From: Micropterus salmoides | Taxonomy: Eukaryota > Chordata > Actinopteri > Centrarchiformes > Centrarchidae | Reading direction: 5' to 3' | NCBI RefSeq assembly: GCF_014851395.1 | Contig: NW_024044348.1 | Location: 28,368,676-28,432,675, forward strand | Length of the DNA: 64,000 nt | Shown: positions 13,526 to 25,834 of the stretch, one piece after another | How the letters are laid out: the number at the start of each line of letters is the position of its first letter | Numbering within the stretch: position 1 is the first letter of the stretch | Notes under the pieces: model-generated | What the model saw: the letters and a program-made list of their open reading frames with translations, nothing else | What the model was told of the DNA's origin: nothing | Databases searched by the model: none | Translations under genes and position numbers: made by a program

Positions 13526-14290
13526 CATACCTTATTAAGGAAGGGAGGTATCAAACCACCTGCTAAAAGCTTTTCTCCCCGACAAGCTGTGTCCAGCAGC
13601 CTTTAGCCTTTACGCAGATGTTAAAAAATGCTAATAGACGGATCTCTAATAAAAATCGACCCGTGGAGATGGACTGGATACAGCGGCTAATGTTTGATTG
13701 TCAATTGTTATTTAGAAAATGTTAAATTCATTAGGGCTATAATGAGGCTTTATCTTCAGTCCCCCTTAAATTATTAAGTGCAAATGAAGTAAACTTCCGG
13801 GTTCATTTGGAGTTGATTTTTAACTAGTGAGATCTGGGATTCAAAACCTCCAAATCGCCATTGAAACACACGCATATTTATTCTCAAGAAAACAGAAAAA
13901 AGAGGCTTCAAACGTTGCAACAAAGCATGCTGATTTAATTCGCAGCTAAAGAACTGCCACAAAAGTTACATGTATTTAAGTAGCTACACCACATAGACCC
14001 ATTCTTTCATTTTGAGGCTACTTCAGCTGCACCACCCACCCCTGACAAATATGTGGCGGTTTAACCAAACGAAGAAGACTGTAGTACATTATCTTTTGAT
14101 AGAAAAAGATGAGCAGATGTGTCTATTGTTCAACCATTAGGCTTAACGAACCAAGCCCAGCAGTGTGTGTGTCTGTGTGTGCTTGTCCTATTTGAAGATG
14201 GACACATGCACATTTAATCTTTAATTCTGAGAATCCTTTAAGTATGAACATTGGCCTATACACAGTGCAATTACAAATAAAACGGCAACA

Positions 14291-14543
14291 TGGGATTTAT
14301 TAAGATGAGAGAACATTTATTTTTGTCGACAGAAACTTTCAAACAATACAATTTCACACACTCATAAACACATTCACAGCCTCTCTATAAAAACCCAAGG
14401 CCGTGGAGGAAATGACATGCTGACACATAACACGACTGCTATCCCTTTGTTGTTGTAGTGCATTATGCTGCATGAGTGTCAAACTCCCCAAACCTGCTGC
14501 CTGATAAAAGCCGGCCCCTGCTTACATGTCAGGGGCCGTTTAG
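14291..14543 (+). repeat. inverted paralogous non-coding element, copy A
   Basis: About 250 bp that recurs in reverse complement at 25612-25834. The best part is 14450-14543, with only about 7 differences in 94 bp. It includes CTGCTGCCTGATAAAAGCC and GCATGAGTGTCAAACTCC. A second strong block is 14308-14347 (38 of 40 identical). Copy A has about 30 bp around 14420-14449 that copy B lacks. There is no ORF shared by the copies, no poly(A) tail, and the flanks do not match. It lies about 1.3 kb upstream of the onecut1 start codon. Most likely an old intra-locus duplication of a constrained regulatory element; an exapted repeat family is the alternative. Confidence 0.85.
14513..14537. repeat. short perfect inverted repeat inside copy A
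   Basis: Arms GGCCCCTG (14513-14520) and CAGGGGCC (14530-14537) flank a 9-nt spacer containing ACATGT. In copy B (25618-25642) seven of the eight pairs are unchanged and the outermost becomes G-T. The structure could be a DNA dimer-binding site or an RNA hairpin. Confidence 0.7.
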
Positions 14544-17264
14544 CCTAATATAGCGGTAGCGCAGGGCGTCCTCAGCCGGCCGAGGTGACAGCTTGCAGCG
14601 GTCAGTGTCCTGCTGGACCCCCTGCTGAATGAGGGACATGTCAAAGGTGACGCTTCAAGACTCCCAAAGCCAACATCTGCGGGGGGACAGATTAACCTTT
14701 CATACTTTTCCCTGTCCAGGACCTGCTAGGGGCCCCGCATCTGTCAGGGCCCCCACAATAGACCCAGCGCGCGGTTGAGCGAGTTAAATAAAAGAAAAGA
14801 AAAAAAGAGAAGAAGTTAAACTGTCTCTGATGTGAAGTCAATGTCAACGGCGTGTGTGTGACGTGTGTCGAGACAAAAGGACACTAATTCCTCGAAGTGT
14901 GGCTGTCCAACCGTAGTCTCGTGGACATAATAGACTTTAGAAGTAGGCGAAAAAGGCTGACAACGAGAAAACGAGTATACTTTGAATATACTTACATATT
15001 GATTTTAAAATAAGTCTATCAGGCGCTGTATTAAGGTATAGTCTACCTACACTTTAATTCCATTAGAATTATTTTCAGTTTTAAAAAAATCATCTAATAT
15101 ACAGACCAATACCCATTTTACATTATTCTATAAAACTATAAATATAATAACTTTTATTTTTACATTGCAGGCCAAAGTATTCTGTTGTTATTTTGCTGCA
15201 CACCTGCAAACAGACACAAACTAGATGTAAAAAGACAGACGACTATGAAAGGCCAAGGTTTGGCCTAACATGGCAGCAAACCTCATCTACACATTCTCAT
15301 ACGGATCGATAAGCTCCTGCCATGTCTGCACGACCCGAGCTGTGTGTTTATGTGTGTGGGCTCTCCGTGGCCATTGTGCCGAGGTAGGCCTGACATTTGC
15401 TTTGCAGAGAATATAAGGGACACGGTTTTCTGAGCACTTCTGAGGACACATTTCAAGCAGCATTCAATTCGATTAATAGCCTACAAACATAAAAAGGGCA
15501 CAGACCAACAAGTAGTGCCTTGTAAATACATGCGCGGATGTGGATATGCCGACGAGTTTGGAAAAATATAGTCTTTCGTTTCCACTATAGTCCTGCCTTT
15601 TGTGGAAAAAAGTCTAGAGCAAAGTGAGGCCAGCCAAGGGGCATCTGAAGGCACCGTGTCAATTAGGCTACTTATAGGTTTCACACTGATTATTAATCAG
15701 GGGCATCGTTACCGTGAAGCCCACAGCAGCATATCCGAGCAGAAAATAATGCCTCGCAGAGAGGACCGTGGATCAATATTTCAGCTGCTCTGCAAAGTGA
15801 CAAAGCGTTGCGAGCCTTATAGATGTTCAAAATGACAATTACAGCTCGTTTAAGAATAAGCCTTTGCTAAATGGCATCTGGTGAAAATAAACTTTTATAA
15901 ATGGGACTACTTGAGTTTGGCCTATATGGTCATTTATGGCGGATGGATCTATGTGATATAAGGGCGCATCCACGAGGAAACTGAATTAGCCTTTTGAAAA
16001 TAAATCAAATTGCTCTCATTTAATCCTTTTGAACGCATGAACTAATTTATGGGTTCACCTTTTAAGTCCAGAGTTCCATAAATATTGTTGCTCTGCAAAT
16101 CTGTTTCTTCCTCCCTCCTCCCCCTCTCCCCAAATCAAAAATTTAGTTTGTTGGAAATAGATAGCCTATAGTCCTATGCTGAAAGTTAAAACATTTTACA
16201 ACATATGAAATGACTCATATGCGCTCTTTTCTAAAAATGTGTATTGCAGTGTTTTGGGCTGGCCTTTACAGCGCATTTGAAGTATAGGCCTTGAAAACAC
16301 ACCACACCGCGCCAATCAATACTGAATAAAATTATAATTCCTGGAGGAACTCAGGCTAAGGCCTTTGATATGTTAGAATAAACAAAAACATATGTATTTT
16401 TTAATATGTACTTTGCGGCAGTTTAGGCGTATATATATATTTTTCATTTAGATAAGGCGAGTATTTAAATTAGCAACCCAGGTATCTCTTAAAGGAAAAC
16501 ACATACTAATCAAAACAGTATTAAAGCTGTACAGATGTTTTAATATGTTTTACTTTATTCTGAGGCTGAAAAAGCAAGTAAAAAATAAGCAACGTGAATA
16601 CAAACTGGCCAACAGGCGACAAGCCGAGATTACATAAAGAGCTAAAGAGAGATCATCTTCTTTTTAAGCCTCTACAGTTTTCAAGCCCCTATTAGAACAT
16701 TCAAGACGATCCGGTCTAAGTTGTCAAAGTCAAAACGTGAATAAAAATGTGACCAAACTGGAGCGAACAAACATCAGAGCCATAATAATTAAACGACTTG
16801 AATTCTCCGCCCTTTGATTAAGGAATTTACTTTTTAAAAATTTCCCCCTAATTAATAAAAATGCCACCATGTCCGAGCAGCAGATGCCGGACCTGCTGCC
16901 TTGCACAGGGGTAAATCAACTGCCTCTTCCCTTGTGTTATTCCGCGTCACTTGCTGTGATTCGTGCACTCATGTGAAATTAATAAGGCATCACTTTACAT
17001 TAAGGTGTCCATATGCCGACCAATTACTCCCTGTAACTTTGGCGAGACTCCAATTATGACAACAAAACCGTGTCAACGATAGCCAAATCAGCCCCACGGT
17101 GATTCTCTAAATGCGCATTTCAAATCCACATGACTTCTTACTCAAACGGACTGTGGCTTCTTGAATGTCAATAATCAGTTTGAGGGAAACTGAAAAAAGC
17201 TTCTTCCAAATCTCTGAGATTGCTGAAAATAATAAATTTTGATGTTATATTTTTTGCCGCCCTA

Positions 17265-17298
17265 ATTCCTCTGCTTTTTTTTAAGAAAGCAGAGGAAT
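17265..17298. repeat. perfect 13-bp inverted repeat with 8-nt spacer
   Basis: Arms ATTCCTCTGCTTT (17265-17277) and AAAGCAGAGGAAT (17286-17298). The stem does not continue outward, so it is too short for a microRNA precursor. Could be a cruciform or a protein-binding palindrome. Confidence 0.7.
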
Positions 17299-18880
17299 AA
17301 GCAAATCGAATGACTCTAACTTTCTTTAAAATATCTGACATTATGGGCATTTACAAGGATAATTGAGCTCTCTACAACTCAATATGGTAACTAAGGAAAG
17401 AACAATTACGGACTGTGTTCTCTGAGATGTAGCCTGGCATTTCTTATATTATAAACTACAATGCAAATTCCTCCCTGTATGAATATTTCCTTATTTAGAC
17501 AGGACTACCCACTCAAATTTTGGCCCTGATAATTAGGGATTTCTTTTTTTTTAGCATTATGTCAAAATAGATTAACATGTTCCCATGGGATGACACCAAA
17601 AGGGTGAGGCTGGTTTCTAATAAGATAGAATGACAGCATGCTTTCCTGCATAATCAAGACCGTTGCCTTTGCATCTAAGTTAAGCACGTGTTCATATCTC
17701 AAGAGAAACGTTACTGCTTCACATAAATGCATTTACAATGACTTTATTTTTATTTTGCTGAACAGCTAAATTTGAGTCTAAAGGTGTGTGTGTACGCGCG
17801 CATATGGACAGCTATAATGTTCGTGCACTTAATTAACTTTTATCAGCAACAGTTAATGTTTTTGCTTATGTATTTTGTTGGAAGGCAGCTGTTAGTAAAG
17901 TAAGCCCGCATTTAAAATACCAAACCTTGACTACAGATACACAGCTCTGCATTATGCCTATAAAACCAACCAATAAGTCATTGTAATATTGCCCACTGCG
18001 GGCTTGACACTAGTTATTATAACTACATTTAATGAAGCCGAATCGTTAATTAAATTAATTCCTCCAGACAACCTGTTTGGCCATAAACTGATGCCAGCAT
18101 GCAGACATCACAGTTTGAAATGTGCCGCAGCTGCTGTAAGTTTGTCAGAGTGCAGAGAAACAGTCTGATGCTGTGCGTCAGACTTGGATGGCACTCTTCT
18201 CAACAGGGTGGACCGTCTCTTCTCAACAGGGTGCCAGGGTGCAAAATGTCTGCATTTAAACTCCTCTTCTTCTTCGCCACACATAAAACACATGCACACA
18301 CGCGCACTCGCGCACACACTTTACCGCAGGATCCTATTCTGTCATGCATTTAAACAGCCTCCCAGCTCATTCCCATACAGCAGCGCACACAACGACAGAG
18401 CTTGAGCATCAATGTACATAAACTCTTTAACTCCAACATACGAGTTGCAAAACAAAACAAAACAAAAAAATAGAGGATGCGAGTCTCCTCCGTGTGTGTT
18501 TTTCCAGTCCCACCCTCTCCCTCGTCCTCCTCCTCCGGCTCCTCCGGCTTCCAGCTTTTCTCCAGAGCTGCCAGAGTCCCAAATCCTGACCGAGGTAAAC
18601 ATCCTTAGCAGCTGATGCGTCCCCGTTTCCAATGGCAAATTATCCATCCCGTTAAAAGCCTCTCTTTTCCTTCTCCGGTGTCGTGCTTCTCTCCGTGCTT
18701 TTCTCGATGCAGGCGCATTTGAATAGCTGGCCGGTGTTGTTATGGATCCGTGCGCACTGAAAGAGAATCAGTATGCAAATTGTTTCAGTATCAATCGAAA
18801 GGTTCGATCCGCCTGAGCGTCAGCCCCTTTGGCACGAGAGGCTCCTTTGCTGCATAAATGTTTATAATGATCCCATACAT

Positions 18881-18882
<2 letters not shown>

Positions 18883-18972
<90 letters not shown>
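18883..18972. repeat. (CA)n microsatellite, 90 bp
   Basis: About 45 pure CA units; it marks the border between complex upstream sequence and the repeat-rich desert. Confidence 0.98.
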
Positions 18973-18974
<2 letters not shown>

Positions 18975-21900
18975 ATAGATGATAGGAAATATGGGACTAT
19001 TATTTAGATGTGACTAAAATATTCCTTTGCAGGATAAATAAAATGTAAATTTAGGGATGCAGTGGGATGTAGATGGTGCCCCAATGACTCAGACTTAGGG
19101 CTTTGCTTAAATACATTTTTATCAGTGACACATAATCACAGGCTATATCATATGAGTAGCACTAAACTATTTATGTGCTACAATTACTGTAATATTTATT
19201 TTTCTGTAATCACTTAAGTTCATGTATGTATGCCTGTGTGAAAGTATAATTACACAACTGAAGTCACAATGTTTAGATTGATGTTTGCATGGCATTTTAC
19301 TATATTGCAGACACAAGACAAGTGGTTTTGAAATGAGCCGTTGAATGCTGTGACTTATAGCTGGCATATGATTTGAATCACAGTAATTGCTTGTCACATT
19401 TTTCAAACATAGTTCTGTCTGTTTGTCATATTGTGATAATCTTACACTAAAGCTCTAGAGGAGTGCTGATGAACCACACTGCAGAAAAGAAGCATCCGGG
19501 TAAGGATTGATAGAGGGAGGAAATGGGAAAGGGTAAAGATGAAAGAAGTGATGGCGTGAAATATGTGAGAGCGGTACAGGGGAGGAGTGTTGTAGAAGGA
19601 AAAGGAGTAATGGCGAAACACAGGTGACGACAGGAATGGATCTGTGAGTTTAGGCAATCAAGAGCGGGGCAGGGAAGATGAAGGAAAAAGAGAGGGAGGG
19701 CAACAAGAGGTGAAAGAAAATGCTGTGGCAGGGAGGAGAGTGTGGCTAGGCAGAGATAAAGCATAGAGTCCGTTATCCATCTGTTCCAGGGTTAGAGTTT
19801 GACCAGCTGAGGGGGTCAGGGGTGAAGGGTCGGTGACCGCTTGGCTTGAGGGCTCTGTGGTCAGTGCGCTAGCAGGTACACACTGGGGACAGGATTATAT
19901 GGTAAATAAAAAAGGAGGATGCTTTCTTTCCGAGGTCCTTGTTTTGTACAGACAGACCGTCCAGCTCACAGAAAGATAAACAGATTTTATTCTTAAACAA
20001 AATAAATGATAATGAATTCTATTTAGTGTCAACAAGCACGCTGAAATGGGTGGAAGTGCATTTCGTTTGTTCGTTTCTACATCCAAGATGGATTCCTGCA
20101 CTCCCAATGTTATGCCTCATGTAAAATGCACATTGTTTTTATGTCCTGAACAAGGACATAAAAAGGCAGGCAATTACACAATATGTCCAGTGTTGTTGAC
20201 AATCCTTCATTAGCAGATGGAGTTCCTCCAGTTGTCATGTAATTGTACATGTTTAAATTTCTATTTTGAGTGCTTGAGCACCAAGTTCAAAATACAGCAG
20301 CAAGCTTCAAACTCCCCTGGCAGTGTATATGTCTAGTTGCCAAAACTGTAAATAACATGAGTATTAATCTGTATTTTTTTGCATTGTTTTTAATTGTTAA
20401 GTTTACATAACCAAGATAAAAAAAGAGTAATGAAGTTTTATGGAAGGTGATTCTACAATAAATAAAAGAAGTTTATCTGATTTTACACGTGTACAACAGT
20501 ATTGTATAGTGTCCCATGAAACTGAAATGCTCAGAAGTAGATATCCTTGTTTAAACTTTAATAATGCTTCGAACAGGAGTGTCCCTCTTGATCAGTTAAG
20601 ATCCTCTCAGACACTTACACTATAGGAGGTGCCATATTTAATAACTAGGTTCCACCTGTTAAAAGTGATGTGTGCACTGCGCACAGTGTGTGCAGATTTA
20701 ACAAGGCTCTCAGTGGTTAGGTCAAGGATTGCTGTCCTTTACTTGTGCCTGAAAATCTATATCTCGGAAAGGGGAAGGATTATATATCTTATGTCAACAA
20801 GAGACTGTCCTTTGTGTGTGATGTGTATGTGTGTATCGCTGTGAGCGGCTTACCGTTGTGCACAATCTCTGTCTCTGCTAGTGTATGTGTGTTAAACTAG
20901 TGTTGTGCTGGTATGTATGTCTGTCTATGTGTGTGTGAGAAGAAAAGAAACTTCATTGAAGAAGGTGTGTGCTGTAAGGTATGGGAATCAGTGTTTGTAA
21001 ACCTTTATATAGGTAAACATCTTCATGCCAGCTGTGGCTGTACTGTCATATTCAATTTAAATATGCACAACTGAAATTTTCCTTTAGTTTCTTTTTAGTC
21101 CGTCAACATGGGTGTTACTTTTTCTAGACATGCACAGGCAAATTTGGCTGGCAAATGGAAATATTTTCTCTGTAAAATCAAAGCATAGATTGAAATTCTG
21201 CCACCCTTATTCAGAGAACCAACTTTAATGCAATATTCAACATCAGCCAATCAGAGACAAGATTGATAGGGTTATGGTTATGTGTTATCAATATATTTCA
21301 TATATAATGGCCCTCTGTGGAGGTGTTATGATAGCGAAACCCAGATGGATGACAGTGGAATATTTCTTTCTGTTTGTTTGTACATGAGCCTATTATAAAT
21401 GAGGTGTAAATTAATAACCTTGATAAAAGATTTCAACATTTTTCAGCATGAAATCGGAGGCCAAGATTACACTGATGGCTGCAGTATCTCTTACTTTATT
21501 AATTTCCACTTCTCCAACTGTCCAATTTGTCATTCAGCATTGCCTGTTGGTCTCTTTGGCTGGTATTGCATTCATTTTGGCCCGAAATATGCCTGTGTGC
21601 CATCACCTAGACATACAATTTCTGAGGATATAAGAACATGTGCGTTTGTGTGTTGACAAAATGTTGAAATAGACAATCAGTATGCATTAATCATAATTAA
21701 TCATGCATGGCATGGTGGGTACACACAGGAGTGTTTCTGCGTTTGGGTGTGTGGGTTTTGGGGCTGCGCGGGGGCAGGTGGAGGGATTAGTAGGGAAAGT
21801 AGCTGGTGTAAAGACAATGATAGCTGCATCTAAAAGAGGATTACACAGCTTCCCCCTGTCATCATGTACCTGCCATTATGGGATTACGGATGCCACTTCC

Positions 21901-22838
21901 ACCTTCTCCATTCAAAACTGCAGTGCGGGGCAAAGCCTGCAAAATACCTGCACACTCATATAGGCTCAAAGTCTCAACAAGGAAGGGAAAGAGGATGGTC
22001 CTGTTTAAGTCAACAGGTAGAGTGCAGTACTAAAGCTGGCTGTTGGAGTTTGGGGGTTATTATGTGCCTGGAACCCACTGTTTTAATCCAAGATAAGACT
22101 GCATGCACTTGTGTGGATAAAACATGTTCTTCATATGGCATGTTTGGTGATTCTAGGACCTTGTAGGCGTAGACACAGATGTAACACCCAGCGATTGAAA
22201 GGACATTTTAAACCCACTATATGCACACACACACACTCACACCCCATAAACATCACTGCATTCACAGATACACACGAACACAAAACATGCTGACATGTTG
22301 CTACACAACTAAAACCATGTTAGTACATACATGAGGACATACTGTAGATATAGCACACATGTTATGAGAGGAAAAAAATGAATGGAGCTAAGATTGCCCC
22401 TAACACACATACACACACCCTCTCGGTAACAGTGAATACTGATTTGGCACAGTCTCTCATGATATCTATTGTTCATTAGTCATTGTTATCCTGCTTTGAT
22501 GTAGCTGTAATGGGCTTTAGATGTGTGGACTGGCTCCATAAAGACCCCTGTTTAGTAACGGCTACAGTTTAAAGGCTCTTAATGTGCTGCTGAGGTGTGG
22601 GGAGGGGCCAGGAGCTGTAAATCACAGAGATATTGGGGGTGGGGAGGGGGGTGCGTGTGTGAAGAAAGGAACGATTGTAGAAGAAAGGAGGGGAGACGAA
22701 AGGAGAGGGGCGAGGGAGGGGAGGAGGTTCAGGGACGAGGGAATGGAATCTGTGTGTGTGCATTCGGACAGGCAGAGAGAGCCTCCCTCCGAAACTGCAG
22801 ACGTGTTTACACAGCACAGGTTCACACGGTCGCTCGTA

Positions 22839-22845
22839 CACACAC

Positions 22846-22898
<53 letters not shown>

Positions 22899-22991
22899 TC
22901 CTTGCTCTAGTTAAGGTGTTCCTGTGTCGTGTGGACACTTACATTGAGTTTAGCATTGAGCTCAGTGACAGGGGATTAAACTATCGTATGT

Positions 22992-23031
<40 letters not shown>
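22839..23031. repeat. (CA)n followed by (TG)n, inverted dinucleotide pair
   Basis: A (CA)n run at 22839-22895 and a (TG)n run at 22995-23031 lie about 100 bp apart and are complementary within one strand. Confidence 0.95.
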
Positions 23032-23033
<2 letters not shown>

Positions 23034-23201
23034 ATTTGCCTTTTCCAGGTAGGGACAGAGCAAACAGACAGTGGCAGCTATCAGACTCTCCATTGTTTTC
23101 ATCTGATCACTAATCTTCAATGGTTAAATCATTATCCATCCACTGAGCCGGGCAAACACTACTGGGCTGTCACCAAGCAGCCAAGTCCTTAATATGTTAC
23201 T

Positions 23202-23239
<38 letters not shown>

Positions 23240-24163
23240 GATAGAAGCACTCATGCATGCACAATGTAAGTGTTACATTATGTTTATTCCTCTCACAGGA
23301 ATGGACACAAATACAAAAATAAGTAAATACAAGCATTGTATACATTGCTTACATGTACATATGTATGAAATACACACAAAGAGCTGGAGTTGTTGCCATC
23401 TCCGGGTCTGAGGGGCCTCCATCACTCCCAGCAGGATGCTCGAGCAAATCTAATTGCAGGTAAATGTACAGTGCAGCTCTCTGTGGCTCCTGTGTGGAGA
23501 AGATGGGAGGAGAGGCCCAGCGACATGGTTAGTATTGGTCGGAATGACTGATCGGCCCTGCCCTAACTACATTAGACTGTGGAGAAATGGCTTGCTCCCT
23601 TTCCCTCCCCCACACACACCGCTGCTGCTACTCCACTCCCTCCCAGCCCCTCCGTTCCTTCAGAGATGGCAAAGGTAGTCGGCAGGGCTTTGGTGGGGCT
23701 ACTACATGGGGGCGCTGGGCGTGACCCGTCCCCACCTCGGATCCCTGTGTATCAACCTCCAATAGAGAAGCCCACGGTTGATTGGAGCGTATTAGCAGGC
23801 TGTTGGGCTGGAGGTAGTCCAGGCCCAGCGGAGGGCTCTGCCATCTAAGATCTGATCAGAGGTTATTAGCAGTAAAGAGCCACTGTGGATGAGGGGAGGA
23901 GAGACATCATTTACAGGGTCAGAGCCTGGCCGCACAGAGCCGGCTGGGCAGTGCACACACACACAAGGCTACATGCACACACTGGACAGTAAAGGGCGGC
24001 TCATTACTCAGTGAGAGCTCAGGTTTCCAGCGTAGACCTCTCCATTAGACCCCCAGTTAGGAAGAAATGAATGGCTGTAGCTTCTCCGCACTCATAAACC
24101 ATCCAACCATCCACAGCAGGAGAAAATGAGATACAAGTAAAAGGAGGGAGGGGATCTTAGAGG

Positions 24164-24167
<4 letters not shown>

Positions 24168-24198
<31 letters not shown>

Positions 24199-24240
24199 TG
24201 TGTGTGTGTGTGTGAGTGTGCATGTGTGTGTGTGTGTGTG
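24168..24240. repeat. (TG)n microsatellite with GA interruptions
   Basis: TG dinucleotides interrupted by GAG at two points. Confidence 0.95.
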
Positions 24241-25188
24241 CAGAAGAGAGAGTTAAGGGGTCCTCGGGGTCTTTGAGATGGAAATGTCCAGCTGGCCGGC
24301 CGTCTGCTGCCTGACCCCTGAGCTCAAGGTCAAAAGCCGGGGCCCCCAACCAACCGGCCACTGACCAACACACACATACAGTATACATACACACACACAC
24401 ACATACACACACTCAATATCCACACATGTTCATATCCCGCTTGTGTTTATATGTGCGTATTTATGTGTGTGTGCTTTCAGAGACAGGGAGAGGGAGCATG
24501 CACTCTGCTGTGTGTGTGTAATTGATCATTTAATCTGGCTGACATCATAATCCCCGGCGCGTGTTTAACTAACTGGATGACCGGCAGAGGAGCAGAAGGG
24601 CTGAGTAATTATCTCATTTGGATACATTAATAACGAAGCATCACTCACCGTTACCTCGGCTCCACCGATCCTGAATCAATCACAGTGTGCGGGTGAAGTG
24701 TGTTCGCATGTGTGAGAGAGCGAAGAGAGAGTAGGAGAGTGCGCGTGCGTTTGTGTGTATTTATTCTTGTGTGTTCACATGCATGTTCGAGGTAAACTGC
24801 ATCCATGTGTTGCACCTTGAAGCAGAGTGTCGGCCATCACACAACCCCAACCTGCAGCAGGAGCGAGCTAAAATGGAGACCGGTGCATGTGTGTGTCAGC
24901 TCCTGTGCATCTGCAGCATTACATTGGTGCATGGATTTGTAGGAAAGCCAAAACGCTTAAACAATAAACCACAAATCAGCAACACTGGATGGGAAACGAT
25001 CAAAGAATTTAATCAAGAGATGAGAATATGAGAAGGATATGTGGTGCGCATCAAGGAACAGGCATACGTTTTGTTTCAAACAGAAATGCACATTCAAAGC
25101 CAATTGCTCAAAGGATGGAGATCCACACAAACGGCAATCAAATTAAATGGCAGCTGAAACAAAGAGAAGTGGACCTACGCATGTGTCC

Positions 25189-25220
<32 letters not shown>

Positions 25221-25611
25221 ATCAGGGTCTTAGGAAAATTATTGCTATTGATTTAAGGTGGAGAAACGTGGAAATGTTACCAGATGGGACATTTAGCTGT
25301 GAGTGGCTTCAGATGAGACGAGTCATCCTCGAAAGGCCAGGGCAGAGATGCAGCGAATGCACATCAAAACATCAAATGCTGTCCAGTCCCTCTCTCAGGA
25401 TGATTCCACAATGCACCAGATTCTGAGGTATATTTATTCACGTGCATGAAGATTTTAGCTTGTATTTTGGATTCAAACTATCTGAATTTGCTGAAACGTG
25501 CAACTTAAAATGGATTTCTGCTGGGATTCATTTGCACACATTTATGTAAATTATTAGCGTTAAAATGCAATGCAATTTGCAGTGCCTCTGATGCTCAGAC
25601 AGTGAGTGGAT

Positions 25612-25834
25612 CTAAATGGCCCCTGACATGTAAGCAGGGGCTGGCTTTTATCAGGCAGCAGGTTTATGGAGTTTGACACTCATGCAGCAAAATGTATTAC
25701 AACAACATGCCATTTCCTCCATGGCCTTGGATTTTATAGAGAAGCTGTGAATGTGTGTATCTGTGAATTTGTAGACCATTGTTTGGAAGTTTCTGTTGAC
25801 AAAAATAAATGTTCTCTTTATTGAATAAATAACA
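25612..25834 (-). repeat. inverted paralogous non-coding element, copy B
   Basis: Reverse-complement partner of 14291-14543, about 11 kb away. Homology runs from AGGGGCC.TTTAG (minus-strand end at 25612) to an ATTTATT block at 25824-25830 that keeps the same 6-nt spacing as in copy A. The 30-bp segment of copy A is missing here. Neighbouring sequence (25561-25611 and 25835 onward) shows no match to the flanks of copy A, so conservation stops at the element edges, as expected for selection rather than recent duplication. Confidence 0.85.

Larger units (their letters stand above)
13017..13560 (-). promoter_or_regulatory. onecut1 5' UTR and presumed proximal promoter
   Basis: This is the sequence directly upstream of the start codon in the direction of transcription. 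It has a GC/C-rich block (13300-13520), a (CT)n tract (13446-13473; GA on the mRNA strand) and a perfect palindromic CRE, TGACGTCA, at 13518-13525, followed by an AT-rich TTATTAAGG. No clean TATA box is visible and the transcription start cannot be fixed. Promoter status is inferred from position and composition. Confidence 0.5.
13561..18882. other. onecut1 upstream non-coding region
   Basis: No coding gene, tRNA or transposon is recognised. The sequence is mostly complex and AT-rich with many TAAT cores, unlike the microsatellite-rich region beyond 18.9 kb, and resembles a block of developmental control sequence. It holds the duplicated element (14291-14543), a 13-bp-arm hairpin (17265-17298) and a stretch at 16640-17120 that includes a TCF/LEF-type CTTTGAT (16812-16818). 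That reading is from texture only. Confidence 0.4.
18973..25611. other. non-coding region with microsatellites
   Basis: No gene recognised. Contains a purine-rich tract (19490-19760, 22620-22750), CA/TG tracts at 22839-22895, 22995-23031, 23203-23235, 24168-24240 and 25192-25220, and complex stretches (21400-21640, 24540-24690) that could be conserved regulatory DNA. ORFs over the CA/TG tracts are artefacts. Confidence 0.5.

Noticed and set aside
17265..17298. MicroRNA precursor
   Set aside because: The stem is only 13 bp and does not extend; a precursor needs about 25-35 bp.
22569..23032. Overlapping ORFs of 89-145 codons on both strands
   Set aside because: They run through (CA)n/(TG)n and purine-rich tracts and encode His-Thr or Cys-Val alternations.
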